Below, piece after piece: positions 1-11,818 of a DNA stretch of 64,000 nt. The notes under the pieces are model-generated. The model searched no databases. It worked only from the letters and a program-made list of their open reading frames with translations, and was not told the origin of the DNA. The DNA comes from Utricularia gibba (taxonomy: Eukaryota > Streptophyta > Magnoliopsida > Lamiales > Lentibulariaceae). Both the position numbers and the translations under genes were made by a program. The stretch's first letter is position 1; each line of letters begins with the position of its first letter. The DNA lies in NCBI GenBank assembly GCA_002189035.1, contig CM007992.1, forward strand, positions 2,666,001-2,730,000. The letters run 5' to 3'.

Positions 1-72
1 ACTTGTTCTAGGTTTCCCCCTCCTTTCAGTATGCATTCTGATGCTTTACTTGGTTCAATAAAAATGGAACAG

Positions 73-1372
73 GCATCTAAACCCGAGCACATTTGCTGGA
101 TGGTTTGGCCGCTCACTCTTCCATGTGAGTGATCGCTGTATTGGCCTCGATTAGCGTTTATAGGTTTTCATGTTTGAACTTTCAGAATACAGTTTGATCT
201 GTTCGCTTCTTCAATAGAGCATTTAAGAAGTATAGACGTCAGGGTATCAGAGTTGTAACCAAAATTTTCTCAGGAGCAATTTCATTTCTTTGCCACATGA
301 TGTAGTTTGTATGGGGTTGGGTACCATAGGAATCGATATTTTAACATTTCTATGTCAGTCATTTCCAAGCATAGTAACTGGTTTTTTTTCTCAGGCAACC
401 GTCGTATTTTTCATCACCGTACATTCATATGCTAATGAAAATAGTGAGATGGAAGAAGTATCGGTAGTTGCACTCTCAGGATGCATCTGGCTGCAGGCAT
501 TTGTTGTTGTGCTAGAAACCAAGTAAGTAGCTAACGCTGTGCACCTAGTAAACAATTCATGAAGTTAGCCTTTTTCCCAGTAAATAGTTCATCTTTATTA
601 TGATCTCATCGTAACTTGCTTGCATGTCAAACTCTTCGACTTTGCATGACATCTATTTCATTCTTTGGCATTTGCAGTTCCTTCACAGTAATACAGCATT
701 TTGCAATATGGGGCAATCTAGTTGGCTTCTACGTCATTAACTTGATCTTCAGTGCTATTCCGCACTCAGGGATGTACACAGTAATGTTTCGCCTATGGAG
801 TGAACCATCATACTGGCTTACCATGATTGTGAGTACCCTGGTTTTCTGTTCTTGTTCCTCCTACCTGCTACCCGCATCTCAGGATCAGTTATGCATAGGA
901 TGTTATGTGGGTTTGCTTGCGCTCATTGATTATGTTCAAACGCAAGCATGCATCTTTTGAGGAAGGAAACGTAGTTTCGATGAACTTTCCGAATCGTTTG
1001 CTAACTATTACATATCTGTTGCAGCTCATTGTCGCGTGCGGGATGGCACCTATATTTGCTCTCAAGTGCTTCAGATACACTTACAGGCCTAGTAAAATCA
1101 ACATTCTCCAGCAGGCTGAGCGGTCAGGCGGTCCGATAGTGTCAATAGGGAACTTGGAGCCGCAGTCGAGGTCCATGGACAAAGATCTCCCTCCTGTGTC
1201 GCCGTCACGCTCCAGAAACCAAGGCTCTGTATATGAACCTCTCTTGTTCGAAATCCCAGGCCCCATGAGGCGCACCTCTGGATCAGGATCGCCAATTGAT
1301 ATATTCCAGGCGCAGGCACAGTCACAGTCCAGACAGTCGTCTGGTTATTCTAGAAACTGTAAGAATAACTGA
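73..1372 (+). CDS. ALA2: Phospholipid-transporting P4-ATPase (ALA2-like), C-terminal exons only; gene runs off the left edge
   Basis: P4-type flippases move aminophospholipids from the outer/lumenal to the cytosolic leaflet; ALA2 in Arabidopsis acts with an ALIS/CDC50 subunit on endomembranes. Four exons can be read: 73-124, 395-522, 678-828 and 1025-1372, with GT-AG borders and matching phases. They encode the last membrane helices (residues such as ALSGCIWLQAF, IWGNLVGFYVIN and SGMYTVMFRLW) and the cytosolic tail. The tail reads FRYTYRPSKINILQQAER, then a Ser/Pro-rich stretch, YEPLL, and ends CKNN. From memory this matches the ALA2 tail, which ends CKDN, far better than the ALA3-ALA12 subfamily. 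The ATPase core (DKTG motif, nucleotide-binding domain) lies upstream of the window. Positions 1-72 are intron ending in AACAG. The frame is intact throughout. Stop TGA is at 1370-1372. Confidence 0.9.
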
Positions 1373-1630
1373 TTCTGGAAGATGAGAAGGGCCATACGCG
1401 TAACAGGTTCTAGTTGTAATAGTATACCTCAGTAATGTAGATCGACATAACACTTTTGGTCCATCCAAACTCATACAAGGAAAGAAATGCAAACATGGGA
1501 AAGCTCATAGTACGGAACAAAAAATTGAGTACTCACGGTTTTACATTAAACGCAACTTTTATATTAGATGCAACAGACTCTGCAGTGGGGGATGGATTGA
1601 AAAGGGTCTCATTCAACCACATCATAACGG

Positions 1631-2731
1631 TTAGTCTTTGTTCAGAACTCTAGGAACCTTGATGTAAGGTTCTTCATATGTTGGCACAGCAGACAGCATG
1701 GATTCCCTAGAAAACCAAGCAGGAGTGTAAGCATGATTGGTGTAGAATTCGTTGTCCAGGAGTCGAGCAAACATTGATGTACTATACCGGTTACTAAATA
1801 CTTCAGCTTCATCGATTCGTAGGTTGTCGCCTGCAGTACCTGCATAAGCCAAACACACTCAGTTAATTTGGTGGTAATCTCCAACAAAGACCTGCGTTCA
1901 CTACCACAGCCAACTTTAGGATTTCCCACTACATGATATGGGAACTCACACAATGAAACAAATTCTAAACTTCGAGAGTAGGGAAAGGAACTGCTTCAAT
2001 ATCAGTAAACTTACTCTTGAAAGTCTCCATCTTTAAAAAATAGAAAAAAGAAAACAGAAGGCAGGAACTTAATTACAGCTGTTGAGCATAAGGGAATGAA
2101 TGTGATGGTACATGTTTTTATATACAAAAACGTGTTTTCAATGACCTTTGAATTGACCGATGTCGAGCATAACCAGTTTTCAATGGGTACATTTTCTTCC
2201 TTATTTGTTGTCATGAGAATTCAGTCTACGGGAATGCTATTATAATTCCAACTATATCAAGCATACACTCGCAAGCTGAATTACCAGCTCCTAAAGCAGG
2301 TGCAATGCTTTGGAGATCAACTGTTTGAAGCTGTCCAAACCTGTTTCAGTGTCAGCATACACAAACCAGTGAGTTTCATGCTTTGAATCCAGACACACAT
2401 GCATAAAGGCATAGAGAGCTTTTAGGTGGGTAGTAGGTAAGTTTTCATACCAATCCACAACTTGGCGAATTTTCGGGGCAAAATCTTCAACCTAGAGAGC
2501 AAATTAGGTGATTCTTAAGCGAAGGCAATGAACCGAGTATAAGAAGCAGAAACTGAAATTGGAAGGCGGACGTACTTCTTCAAGAGTTACAGAAATTCGT
2601 GCCGTCTCGGCGAGGCGGGCGACATCCGGCTGCTCCAGGCCCGATTTCACAGCGTAAAATCGTGGACGGCGCGGATGCCGAAGCGGGAGAATCGGCGGCG
2701 CTCTCAGCAATATGGCTCTGGATACTCCCAT
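1631..2731 (-). CDS. GATC: Glutamyl-tRNA(Gln) amidotransferase subunit C, organellar (GatC)
   Basis: GatC is the small subunit of the GatCAB amidotransferase, which turns Glu-tRNA(Gln) into Gln-tRNA(Gln) in plastids and mitochondria. Five exons on the minus strand join in phase: 2758-2576 (or from ATG 2731), 2491-2451, 2340-2285, 1839-1788 and 1706-1631, about 126-135 aa. The N terminus after the second Met (MGVSRAILLR...) is basic and hydroxylated like a transit peptide. The first Met (2758) would add the acidic KRESSDER, so 2731 is preferred. Core motifs are DVARLAETARISVT, DFAPKIRQVVDWFGQL, GDNLRIDEAEVFSNR and the invariant tail PTYEEPYIKVPRVLNKD. Introns are GT-AG; one is only 81 nt (1787-1707) and stays open in frame, so a naive ORF includes it. 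The gene converges with the ALA2-like gene, with 258 bp between the stops. No break is seen. Confidence 0.88.
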
Positions 2732-2758
2732 CCTTTCGTCACTGCTCTCACGTTTCAC

Positions 2759-3640
2759 TTAAAATCGGATTTTAAAATGAAACCTCTCTTTATTCAATTC
2801 ATTTGACTCCATCAAATTGGAATTTGACAAACCAAGTTATACACTTACATTGGACACAAAATAGAGACATGATACAATAGGAGGTTAGAGCAGGGAACAT
2901 ATTAACAATCAAGCTATGTTATGCAAATATTTCATAATATTCTATAAGTCAAATATACGTACATCATTAATATATTGAACAATGTTATCTTACAATATGA
3001 ATGTATATGCAGAAAAAACGAAAATTTTGACTTAGAGAATACAAAATGACAAATTTATGATCATTGAGGTTTTTAAAAACATAAAATATGATAAGGAACT
3101 AATGATCGTTATATATAAAATCAAAGAAAATATGCATTCATAACAATACTTCACAAGTGTTATTAAGTTAATTTTAATGTCGCAACTCTAGCAAAAGTGC
3201 ATAAATATATTAACTGGAATTTAAAAATATTTGTATGTGATGTTCATATGATAATACTATCAACAGGAGTTTTCTTACCAGATATCATTCAGTATTCAAA
3301 AAACATACAATTCACATGCATGTGATATGCTATTAAGGTTAGTGAAGAATAATTTCATAATTTCCCACATGATCAACATACCCTTCAACCAAAATTGAAA
3401 TTATGACAACAACTTTTATTTAATGTACCTTATGGATATTTCAAATGTTGTAATCCATATAATATATTATATCAAGTTCAACTTCAACATCCATTATGGG
3501 ACATCGAATAATGCATTGTTGGTGCTAATTATGTTTTTAGTGTTTTTATACAAATATTTCATGTTAGACAAGTTGAAAATGCATGATTTAGTGGCTAAAA
3601 TGCTATGAATTATATATTTCTATTTGTGTATGAATGATAA
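2759..3640. other. AT-rich spacer, 5' flank of GatC
   Basis: No coding similarity, RNA gene or clear repeat border was recognised. The part nearest 2760 should hold the GatC promoter and 5' UTR. The rest is low-complexity AT-rich DNA up to the remnant LTR at 3641. Confidence 0.5.
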
Positions 3641-3728
3641 TGTTAATGAAAAGATAGAAGCGTACACTCTAGGTTACTTTGTACATAGATTTATTCATGT
3701 TCAACGAATATGACCATGGTAAGTAGAG
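3641..3728 (+). repeat. 5' LTR remnant of the decayed copia element
   Basis: About 85 bp align with the start of the 3' LTR at 8228 (TGTTAA.GAAAAGATA, then ..ACACTC.. and AATATGAC). The similarity stops abruptly at AGTAGAGGTGGG, so the LTR is truncated or interrupted here. Confidence 0.6.
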
Positions 3729-3835
3729 GTGGGTTCAGTTCGAACCGGAACCGCAGTTCGAACCGAAACCGTCGGTTCCAGTTCCGATTCGGTTCCAAGA
3801 GATGGATGTCCATACGGTTCCGGTTCAGGAGATAT
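3724..3835. repeat. GGTTC/GAACC-rich palindromic block
   Basis: The block alternates GGTTC and GAACC units (for example TTCGAACCGGAACCG and GATTCGGTTCC), so it can fold on itself many times. It starts TAGAGGTGGGTTC. Such starts with runs of GGTTC are common at the ends of plant hAT elements, which suggests a hAT end fragment inside the copia copy. No partner end or 8-bp duplication was found, so the origin stays open. Confidence 0.5.
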
Positions 3836-3837
3836 AT

Positions 3838-6800
3838 CAAAAATACTGCTTACCACCACAAACCTTAATGGCAAAAACTATACTACCTGGGTGAAATGTG
3901 TTTGTCTAGGGTTATCGACTCGCAACAAATTGGGGTTCATCAATGACACCCTCCTTGAGCCTCCTCCCTCATATTCACTTCATCACCATTAGGCTTGATG
4001 TAATGATTTGCTAGTGACTTGGTTTATTTGATGTATAGAGCTTGAGGTCTTCTCCTCTGTATTTTTCAAGACTAATGCTCATGACATCTGAGTCAATCTT
4101 GAGAAGCAATAGTTGCGTCTCTCCAGCTCGCATCTTCTAGCTTCAACAAGATATGGGTGTTCTCTCCCAAAGCTTTGATTCTATGGATATCTTTTACATA
4201 AAATACACAATCCTCTTGGCCAAGTTTGAGCACTATTGTCTGCTACTGTCTTGTTCATGTGGTCAATATATTTCTTGTTTTGAAAAATTTCATAACAAAT
4301 GCTAGGATGATTAGGTCTATAAGCTTCTTTCCATGCTTAACCTGGAATATGAGATCATATGCTCTCAAATCTTTATACAGTCGCCACTGCTCTCATTGGA
4401 AGAAGTATTTAATGTTGCTTATCAGGAAAAAAAAGTGCCTATCCTAACCTATTTTACCACTTCCATCGGAATGTTCGATGTTTCTCGGCTAAGCCCACAC
4501 TCAACCACCATACCAAACAGCCACACCAGCAATGCAAGAAGCTCAAGTGCATTCATTGTAGCTTAGAGAACCACACCATCAACCCGATACTACAAGATTA
4601 TTGATTATCCTAAGAATCGGCAAACCAAGAAGGGTGAATGAGCTCCTTCTAATTACTTTGCTAATCAAAGTTCTTTGCAGAGATAGTCTATAGATGACTC
4701 ATTGTCGGTAATGTGGACAATTAACTTCCCTCGTGAACCACTTTCAGCTGATATCATTTTCACAAAATTTTTACTCTACAACAACCTCTACACTCATAGT
4801 GGGGTTGGATCAAAATACTATGAATTTTTCTAGTATGTACCTATCACCTTTATCTAAAGTTTTCATTGTACATTTATCTACTAGCTCCTCTTCTACTTGG
4901 GTCATTGATTTTGGAGTACACATATGTGTGAGAATTTGAAACTTTTTTCTAGCTATGAAAAACACTCTAGTGCAGTCACATTTCCTAAACCCTAAACATT
5001 CAATTAAAGTGACACATATTGGCATAATGAGGTTAAATTCTTCCATCATTATCCATAATGTATTTTATATGCCTTCCTTTATCGTCAATCTTCTTTCAAT
5101 CCACAAATTATCCAAAATGAACCACATCCTCATCATTTTCAATCTTTCCACTTATTTCCTTTATGACTCATGCACATAGAAGACGATTGACATGGGTAGG
5201 AAACATCATAATCTATGCTTATTTGAACAAGCCAATTGTGATGTGGCTCAATCATCAATTTTAAAACCTTTCATTGTGACTTTTGTTTTTATTGATTTGA
5301 ACTCATCTTCACCAAACAATAGTGATTCGGGAAATGTTATTTTGGATTCATATCCTAGCTTTGATTTTTGGCATTTTAGATTGGGATATCAATTGCATAA
5401 AGTGATTTCACATATTTCAAAATTTTCCATAAACATCAAAACATTACCCTCGAATTTGTGTTTTACATGCTCTATGGCAAAACACAAATGCCATCCTTTT
5501 CCTATTTCAACAACAACATCATCACAACTTTTTGACCTCATACACATAGACACTTGGGGGCCAACTAAAATCCCCACACCTAAAGGACATCGATATTTTT
5601 TAACTATTGTCCATGATTATATCAAAAGCCACATAGATCTATCTCATGTGCCATAAATATGAAGTAGCAAAGTTGATTCAACAGTTCATGGCAATGGTAT
5701 CTAGACAATTTAATGGTGAAACTAAGATTATCCGAAGTGATAATACCAAGAAATTCAACATTTCCCTCTTTCTTGAATAAGACATACTTCACCAACATAC
5801 TTGCGTCGACACTTCACAACAAAATGGAATTGTCAAACACAAGCACCAACACCTACTTAATGTCACATGTTCCCTTATACTTTAATCATCGATATCATTA
5901 CAGCTTTGGGGACATCCACTACTCAAGGCCACTCATCTCATAAATTGTTTGTCTATTTTATCACTTGATCACTTTATTCCATATCACAAACTAATTGGCT
6001 GCACATTAGAGTATAGCCATTTAAAAGTTTTTGGATCATTATGCTTGCTGTCACTCTCTCTAGGAATCATAGTAAATTTGATTCATGTGCTAGAGCATTT
6101 ATTTTCTTATGATATCCTCCTAATATAAAAGGTTACTTGCTATATGATTTGAAATTTAGAGAAATTTTTATTCAAGAGATGTAGTATTCCATGAGCATAT
6201 ATTTCTTTTTTCTCCAAAATTCTTGATAAATTAAATACCCCTATTTTTACTAGAGATTAGTTAGCCCCTAAGCCTAGTTTTGAATGAACTAGAGCAAAAC
6301 ATTGTGTTTCTATAGAACCAATATCTTCTGACCGTACACCCAATGAAGCATCTGAACTCTCAATACTTGATTCCTCTAAGGATGGAAATAACAACACATT
6401 TTTGGAGCACCAACTGATTCAAACACCAACTTGGACACTTTGATTACCTCTAGAACTGTAGCAGATAATTCACAGCATATTGCTAAATCCATTTCAGATA
6501 CTTTGCTAATCCCACCATCTACTTCTACTTCTTCACATCGCTTCTAAGACCTACTCACCACAGAAGAATTCCTAATTATCTTAGAGATTTCCACTACCGT
6601 GTCCCAAATCTAGAGCTTCTAGCATCTACTGATCATCCAATCTTCGATTTTATTGGCATCCACAAAATTGTCAACCTCACATAGTGCCTTCTTGGCAAAC
6701 CTATCTGAAATCAAAGTACCAATCAATCACAAGATTCTAATTTGGTGACATCTATGAGATCGAAAATTGTAACACTTGATGCTAATAATACTTGGATAGT

Positions 6801-8214
6801 GGTGACGATCCCTTAAGATCAACACACAATTGAAAGCAAGTGAATCTATATTAAGAAATTATTCTCAGATTGAACATTTCATGGACTCAAATCTTGGTTG
6901 ATTGTTAAAGACTATAGTCTGATTTATGGAGTGTATTATGAAGAAACATTCAGCCCAATAGCCAAACACATGACTCTCCAAACGTTCTTTGCACTAGCAA
7001 CTCAATAACTATGAAAATTAAGATAGCTAGACATCAATAATGCTTTTCTTAATGGAGAATTGAAGGAAGTTGTATACATGGACCTCTCACTTGGTTATTC
7101 TACTGATGTGATGTGTAATCCAAATCAGAAACTAAACAAAGCTATATATGGATTGAAGCAAGCATCATGCTAATGGAACTCAATGTTTTCCACTGTAGTG
7201 AAGATATATGGATTCCAACAATGCTCGACAGATCATTGACTATTCACAAAAAAGTTGGAAAATGGCAATATTTTGCTCTAGTTTTTTTATATATATGATA
7301 TCGTTATCAGCTGTAGGAATGATAATGATCTACAACTTGTTGAGGATTTTCTTGCATCAAAATTCAAGTTGAATTTAGGAGCTCCAAAATATTTCTTAGG
7401 CCTTGAGATTGCAAGGGCAACCTTAGGAATATCACTTTGTTAAAGGAAATATGTGTTAAACTTGCTCATAGATTATGGAATGATTGGATGCAAACCAGCA
7501 CTCACATCCATTGAAATGATTCACACACTAAGGTTAAATGATAGTCCATTATTACCAAATGCTAATGTGTATATGATCTTAGTAGGCAGACTATTATATC
7601 TCACATTTACAAAACCAGACATCAGCTATGCAGCACGAATTCTCCCTCAATTTATGCACCAGCCAGCCAAGTATCAACCTTCAAAATCCTCTAGTATCTT
7701 AAAGGCAATCTTGGTCAAGTAATTTGCTTAAGTTCTGAACAAGGGAAATCATTATCGACATATGCGAATAGCGATTGTGGAAGCTGCAAGGATACACTTA
7801 GGTCAATTTTTGGTTACTACATTTTTCTAGGAAATTAGTTGGCGATCAAAGAAAATGAGATTGGTAGCATGAAGTTTTATTGAAGCAGAGTACAGAGCAT
7901 TGTCTTCCACTATTAAATCTACTGAAGTCATTCTATTACTCGATTGCCACTCTAGCTCTATTATCGTGTGATAACAAGTCGACTATCCAAATTTCAAAGA
8001 ATCCCATGTTTCAAAGAATCTCATGTTTCATAAAAGGAAAAAGCAGTTTAAAATTGATTGACACTTCATAAGAGAGCAAGTGAAAGCAAGAAGAGTCCAA
8101 ATTGAGCACATCAGTTCTAAACAACAAGTTGATGATCTCCTCACAAAGAGCCTCCCATCTGCTCAATACAATTTTTTTGGTTTCCAAACTAAAAATGTTG
8201 AATATACATGTTAA
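3838..8214 (+). pseudogene. gag-pol remains of the decayed copia element
   Basis: Pieces in several frames: gag N-terminal motif LNGKNYTTWVK (from 3871); a zinc-knuckle remnant CIHC...NHT (about 4550); a protease remnant WVIDFGVHIC, in which the usual active-site DSG reads DFG (about 4895); gag-pre-integrase FWHFRLGY and integrase start FDLIHIDTWGP (5370-5620); RT motifs [28 protein letters not shown] and AIYGLKQA (6935-7170); RT/RNase H linker KPDISYAARILPQFMHQP (7610-7670); and the polyprotein tail QQVDDLLTKSLPS (8120-8160). Numerous nonsense codons and shifts separate them. No segment could make a functional polyprotein. Confidence 0.82.
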
Positions 8215-8227
8215 ATTTGTGGGAAGA

Positions 8228-8399
8228 TGTTAAGGAAAAGATAAAAACCTATACTCTCGACTAATTTATTTGTAAATATATATAGATTAATTCATATCAA
8301 CAAATATGACTCTAAATGTGGTTAGAGTAGGAGTACAAATACTCTCTGTAATATTTTCTTTAAATATTTCAATTAATGAATTATAAAGTTCTTCTCTCA
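8228..8399 (+). repeat. 3' LTR of the decayed copia element
   Basis: Follows the purine-rich GGGAAGA, a decayed polypurine tract, directly after the end of pol. It begins TGTTAAGGAAAAG; a likely end is CTCTCA at 8394-8399, giving the TG...CA form of an LTR of about 172 bp. Only its first part has a counterpart at 3641. Confidence 0.6.
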
Positions 8400-9208
8400 A
8401 TAGATCTCAAGTTCTAAAAGATATCCAGAATTTTGCATTTTTTACTTAGTTTAATCTTCAAGTTTGTATGCATAAATGGCTTTATATGGGTTGAGTCTAA
8501 TTGGAGTGGGACATATTATTTAATTGTTTTTTGAAATATTTTTGAACAAAGAATGACAAAAAAGAAATATATTGCACTTGAAAAAGGTGAACTTAGATGA
8601 TACTTTACTCTCCTAGTGGGTATGGTGGGGGAAAACTAGCATATTTTCTTGGGAACATCAAGAGGGGACAAAAAAAAAGATTTAAATCATCTCTCTAAAA
8701 GTGCAAGAGAGCAATTTCTAGGAGCTAAGAACAACTTTGAAGAATATTTCATTGAAGGGACAAAACTCCACAACTCAAAGAACTCAACTTCGACCAACAA
8801 AGGGAGAATAGTAAGTGATCATGTCCAAGTAAGAAGAGAGAATATAGTAATTCAATGAAGGAAAATAAGATATAACCTCGAGTAAGCAGAATCAAGAAGA
8901 TAAAAAATGTTTGCTATTGTTGCATATGTAGGTAAAGAACAAGAAGAATTGGAATTGAGAATATTTCATATTTTCATTCTACTTCTGATGCCATATTTTT
9001 AACCTATATTTGACTATTTTTAGTAATTTCTTCATTAATTAATGAAAAATATCTTATTTTCTAGCAATATTTCATTTCCTTAACATTGAAAACCTACCCT
9101 ATCAAAACCGTAATTTAATCTAACTTATGCATGAGACATACAACTAAAATTCGTTGCACTAAAGGGAAAACATTAAATCAGAACCCTCGAATTTGGATAG
9201 TGGAAATT
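8400..9208. other. AT-rich spacer
   Basis: Nothing recognisable. A short 69-codon frame at 8649-8858 has no family resemblance and is not called as a gene. The last part would be the 3' UTR of the minus-strand gene ending at 9209. Confidence 0.4.
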
Positions 9209-10342
9209 TTAGTGATTTAATATACCATGCAAATAGTAGGCATTTCGTCTATAGGAAAGAGCCCTATGTGAGGCTCCAACACACCACAAATGACCTTGCA
9301 GCATCAGTTCTCCTTTCATTCCAGCAGTCTCCCACACAAACTTGAACAAACCAAGAGCCCTATCTAGCTGCCTCACCCCATTCAGAACAGCTTTTTCCTC
9401 TTCCGAAGTTATGATCTTCCCCATGTGCAAGCAAAGCTTACTCTCACCACTCAGTGCATTGATCCCTCCACGAAGATCTACTTCAACTTCAGTTATGCAC
9501 CCATACAGATAATACAGAACGAGTGTGAATAAACACTGAGATGGGAAGCCTAATGTCTTTGTTAGCTTCTTCTGCATTAAGTTTTCTTGGTAACGATTCT
9601 CTTTGTATCCCATATTCTTATCAACAATAACGTCCCGTATCTGGTATAACCCCTCCTTCATTCCCTCGAGCTTGGAAACATGAAAAGCCAAGTCCTTTTC
9701 ATCAGTAAGGCAGTTCAGAAGATCAATGCACATCTCAAGGGCGTCTTTCCATTTGGGAGAATCATCTGACTCCTCTGTTTTTTCCTTCTTGGGCATAAGC
9801 CGCATCCAGGAACTGGCCTCAGGGTCATACGATGTAGAAGATGCAAGGAAGTTTAGATAACTGACGATAATTTGTTGAGCCAGTCTTATCTCTTTAGTGG
9901 GGCGTGTATGAACCAAGATATCGATCTCGGATTTCAGACCATTGAGTATCTCAGTGAGTGCTCCATTCCATACCTTATGCTGTGTTACCTGTCGACAAAC
10001 CGTCTGCCGAATCACACCCTTTTGCTGAGAAGAAATGGAAAAAATGTCGGCAATTTTTGCCAATGAATTCACAGTCAGTGCCTCCCGTTCATGCTCCTTG
10101 CAGAAATACTGCAACTGTGCACATGCTATATCTGCACCTGAAGCCAATAAATTGTTCCTAATTGTTTCCTTCATCGATGGAAGCCCTATAAAGACCCTGG
10201 AAATAGATTTATATGCTTGCATTTTCTGCTCCATCTTAGCATGATCAACTCTAGAATGATCATCAAGCCTCACAAGGTATCCATTAATCAGGTCAAAATC
10301 TTTCAGAAAATGTTTCCATTTCTTCAACTTAAGGAACGCCAT
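9209..10342 (-). CDS. Conserved plant protein of unknown function (377 aa, intronless)
   Basis: A single uninterrupted 377-codon exon whose composition is that of a real helical, soluble protein. I recall similar single-copy plant proteins beginning MAFLKLK.WKH but know no assigned function, so none is given. Visible features: a charged N-terminal helix (KLKKWKHFLKDFDLI), the block SGADIACAQLQYFCKEHEREALTV near residues 68-91, a Lys/Glu/Asp/Ser-rich linker near 184-197 (KKEKTEESDDSPKW), and a compact C-terminal region with LDRALGLFKFVWETAGMK followed by LQGHLWCVGA near 330-357. No signal peptide or membrane segment is evident. The start at 10342 gives this N terminus. An upstream frame with its own ATG overlaps the start by 19 nt. 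Confidence 0.72.
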   Translation of the reverse strand: MAFLKLKKWKHFLKDFDLINGYLVRLDDHSRVDHAKMEQKMQAYKSISRVFIGLPSMKETIRNNLLASGADIACAQLQYFCKEHEREALTVNSLAKIADIFSISSQQKGVIRQTVCRQVTQHKVWNGALTEILNGLKSEIDILVHTRPTKEIRLAQQIIVSYLNFLASSTSYDPEASSWMRLMPKKEKTEESDDSPKWKDALEMCIDLLNCLTDEKDLAFHVSKLEGMKEGLYQIRDVIVDKNMGYKENRYQENLMQKKLTKTLGFPSQCLFTLVLYYLYGCITEVEVDLRGGINALSGESKLCLHMGKIITSEEEKAVLNGVRQLDRALGLFKFVWETAGMKGELMLQGHLWCVGASHRALSYRRNAYYLHGILNH

Positions 10343-10563
10343 TTCACGCCATTCAGCAGGGGGATCTTTGCTTCCACTACAGGCAATTTTTCACCTTTTA
10401 AATGGAAATGATGTAACCCTCCCATACGCATTTTTCGAATTGATCTTTGAACCAGATGATTTCCAAGAAATACAAAGGTTCGAAAAATCTTCGAGGCCGT
10501 CAAAACCCCACTCTTAGCTTCTGCGAATAATACGCCCCTGGATGAGCATTTCATCGAACACAT
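10324..10563 (-). promoter_or_regulatory. Possible upstream ORF overlapping the start of the unknown-function gene
   Basis: A 79-codon minus-strand frame begins at 10563 and ends at 10324, overlapping the main ATG (10342) in another frame. If the transcript begins further upstream, ribosomes translating it would pass the main start, so it could damp expression. Its peptide is basic and resembles nothing I know. A start site between the two ATGs, or an intron in the 5' UTR, would remove it. Confidence 0.3.
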
Positions 10564-11818
10564 GGTGACTCAATTTGCGTGCCTGTTCCATCAAACAGCG
10601 GGTGAATCAGAACCAGACGGCGTATCAACAAAAAAAGAACATGGACCGAATTACTGTAAAGCGCACAGCATCAACATCAATGCGGCGTTGAAAGAGCTTA
10701 CACATTCAACATGCTGCTTGATAACTTAGGTTGCTGCCCGCTGTAAGCGCTTATAAACCTCGAACACACCTACAATGGCGTAAATTGCGACCGTCACATT
10801 CAGCCTCTCCAGTCGCAGGTACCTTTAGTTGAAGGAAGACCCCAAGAATGACTCGATGGAAATAGTTGGGTAGATTGAATTAGATTCAAAACTAATTCAA
10901 TATTGTGGATTATTTACTAAAAGCACGAAAATATTCTTCAAAACCTCGACATTGCCAAAGTGTCCTTCCTATCATCTCCAGCTCCAACCATCCATCTTCG
11001 CTAACTCTAGTACCAACAAAAACATTCAAAAACTAGAAAACTCTTTAAATGGAGAGAAACAAAATGACGTTAAATATTACAGGATTTTTGGTTTGTTGAT
11101 GTGTTTTAGGGGAATTTCCATGACATTAAACGTATTATGATTGATTTTCAGAAACTAATAATAAGTTACACAAGTGACAACTTCAAAAAACATAAAAATC
11201 AAGAATGATCACACAGTTAAAAAATGATTCTACTAAATAGTAAAGAAAAAAAAAGACTGTAACGTATGACTTATTTTACAATTTATAATTTAATGTAAAA
11301 TTAAAATTAAGTATTTTACAAAATATATTTAATTGTTCTAAAATTTAACTTCTATTTATTATTAATTATTTCATTTAATTATCACATAAATTGAGAAAAT
11401 ATAATTTATTCAATAAATAAATTATTTATTTAAATAGACTTATTTTAATTATTCTATATTTACTTAATATTAAGCTACATATAGTACACTCGAAATGTGG
11501 TTTCATGAAACAATGAAATGGGATTTTAAATTATTTTTTTTTCTTTTGCATAACACATAAACTAAATCAGATTACTAAAATGAAATTATTTGGGAATATA
11601 TGATTCCAAGGTATCCACCCTCGTACATGTGTTGGTAGGCATCCACGAATGTGGTTACGTACTCTGATATTGCAAAAAGGAGGAGAAATTCCCGGCAAAA
11701 ACAGGAGTTACATTCAATGAGTAAACCGGGGAAAACTGTAATCCATGGCAGTAACTAGAACGGGGTTGAGAGAAGAGGTTCCTCTCATCTCTGCACACAA
11801 AACAGGAGAACAAAAATC
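10564..11818. other. Intergenic spacer between the unknown-function gene and ELF3
   Basis: 10564-10860 is of balanced composition and probably holds the promoter and 5' UTR of the minus-strand gene. 10950-11600 is AT-rich with no coding similarity. 11600-11818 is the 3' flank and UTR of ELF3. Confidence 0.4.

Larger units (their letters stand above)
3641..8399 (+). mobile_element. Decayed Ty1/copia LTR retrotransposon
   Basis: The order is LTR remnant, gag, protease, integrase, reverse transcriptase, RNase H, LTR: the domain order of Ty1/copia. Both ends carry related sequence beginning TGTTAA.GAAAAGATA (3641 and 8228) and sharing AATATGAC further in. The interior has many stops and frameshifts in every domain, so the element is dead. 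The 5' LTR is cut short at about 3728, where a GGTTC-rich block of different origin begins; no primer-binding site is visible. No target duplication could be matched, so the outer limits are approximate. Confidence 0.82.

Noticed and set aside
1631-1953. Single-exon ORFs over the GatC 3' part as separate genes
   Set aside because: They read through an 81-nt intron or use the wrong frame. Splicing gives the conserved GatC sequence.
3724-3835. tRNA-like GGTTCGAACC words
   Set aside because: They are tandem GGTTC/GAACC units with no cloverleaf, anticodon stem or acceptor stem around them.
8649-8858. 69-codon ORF as a gene
   Set aside because: No family resemblance, no splice or promoter evidence, and it lies between a dead transposon and AT-rich DNA.
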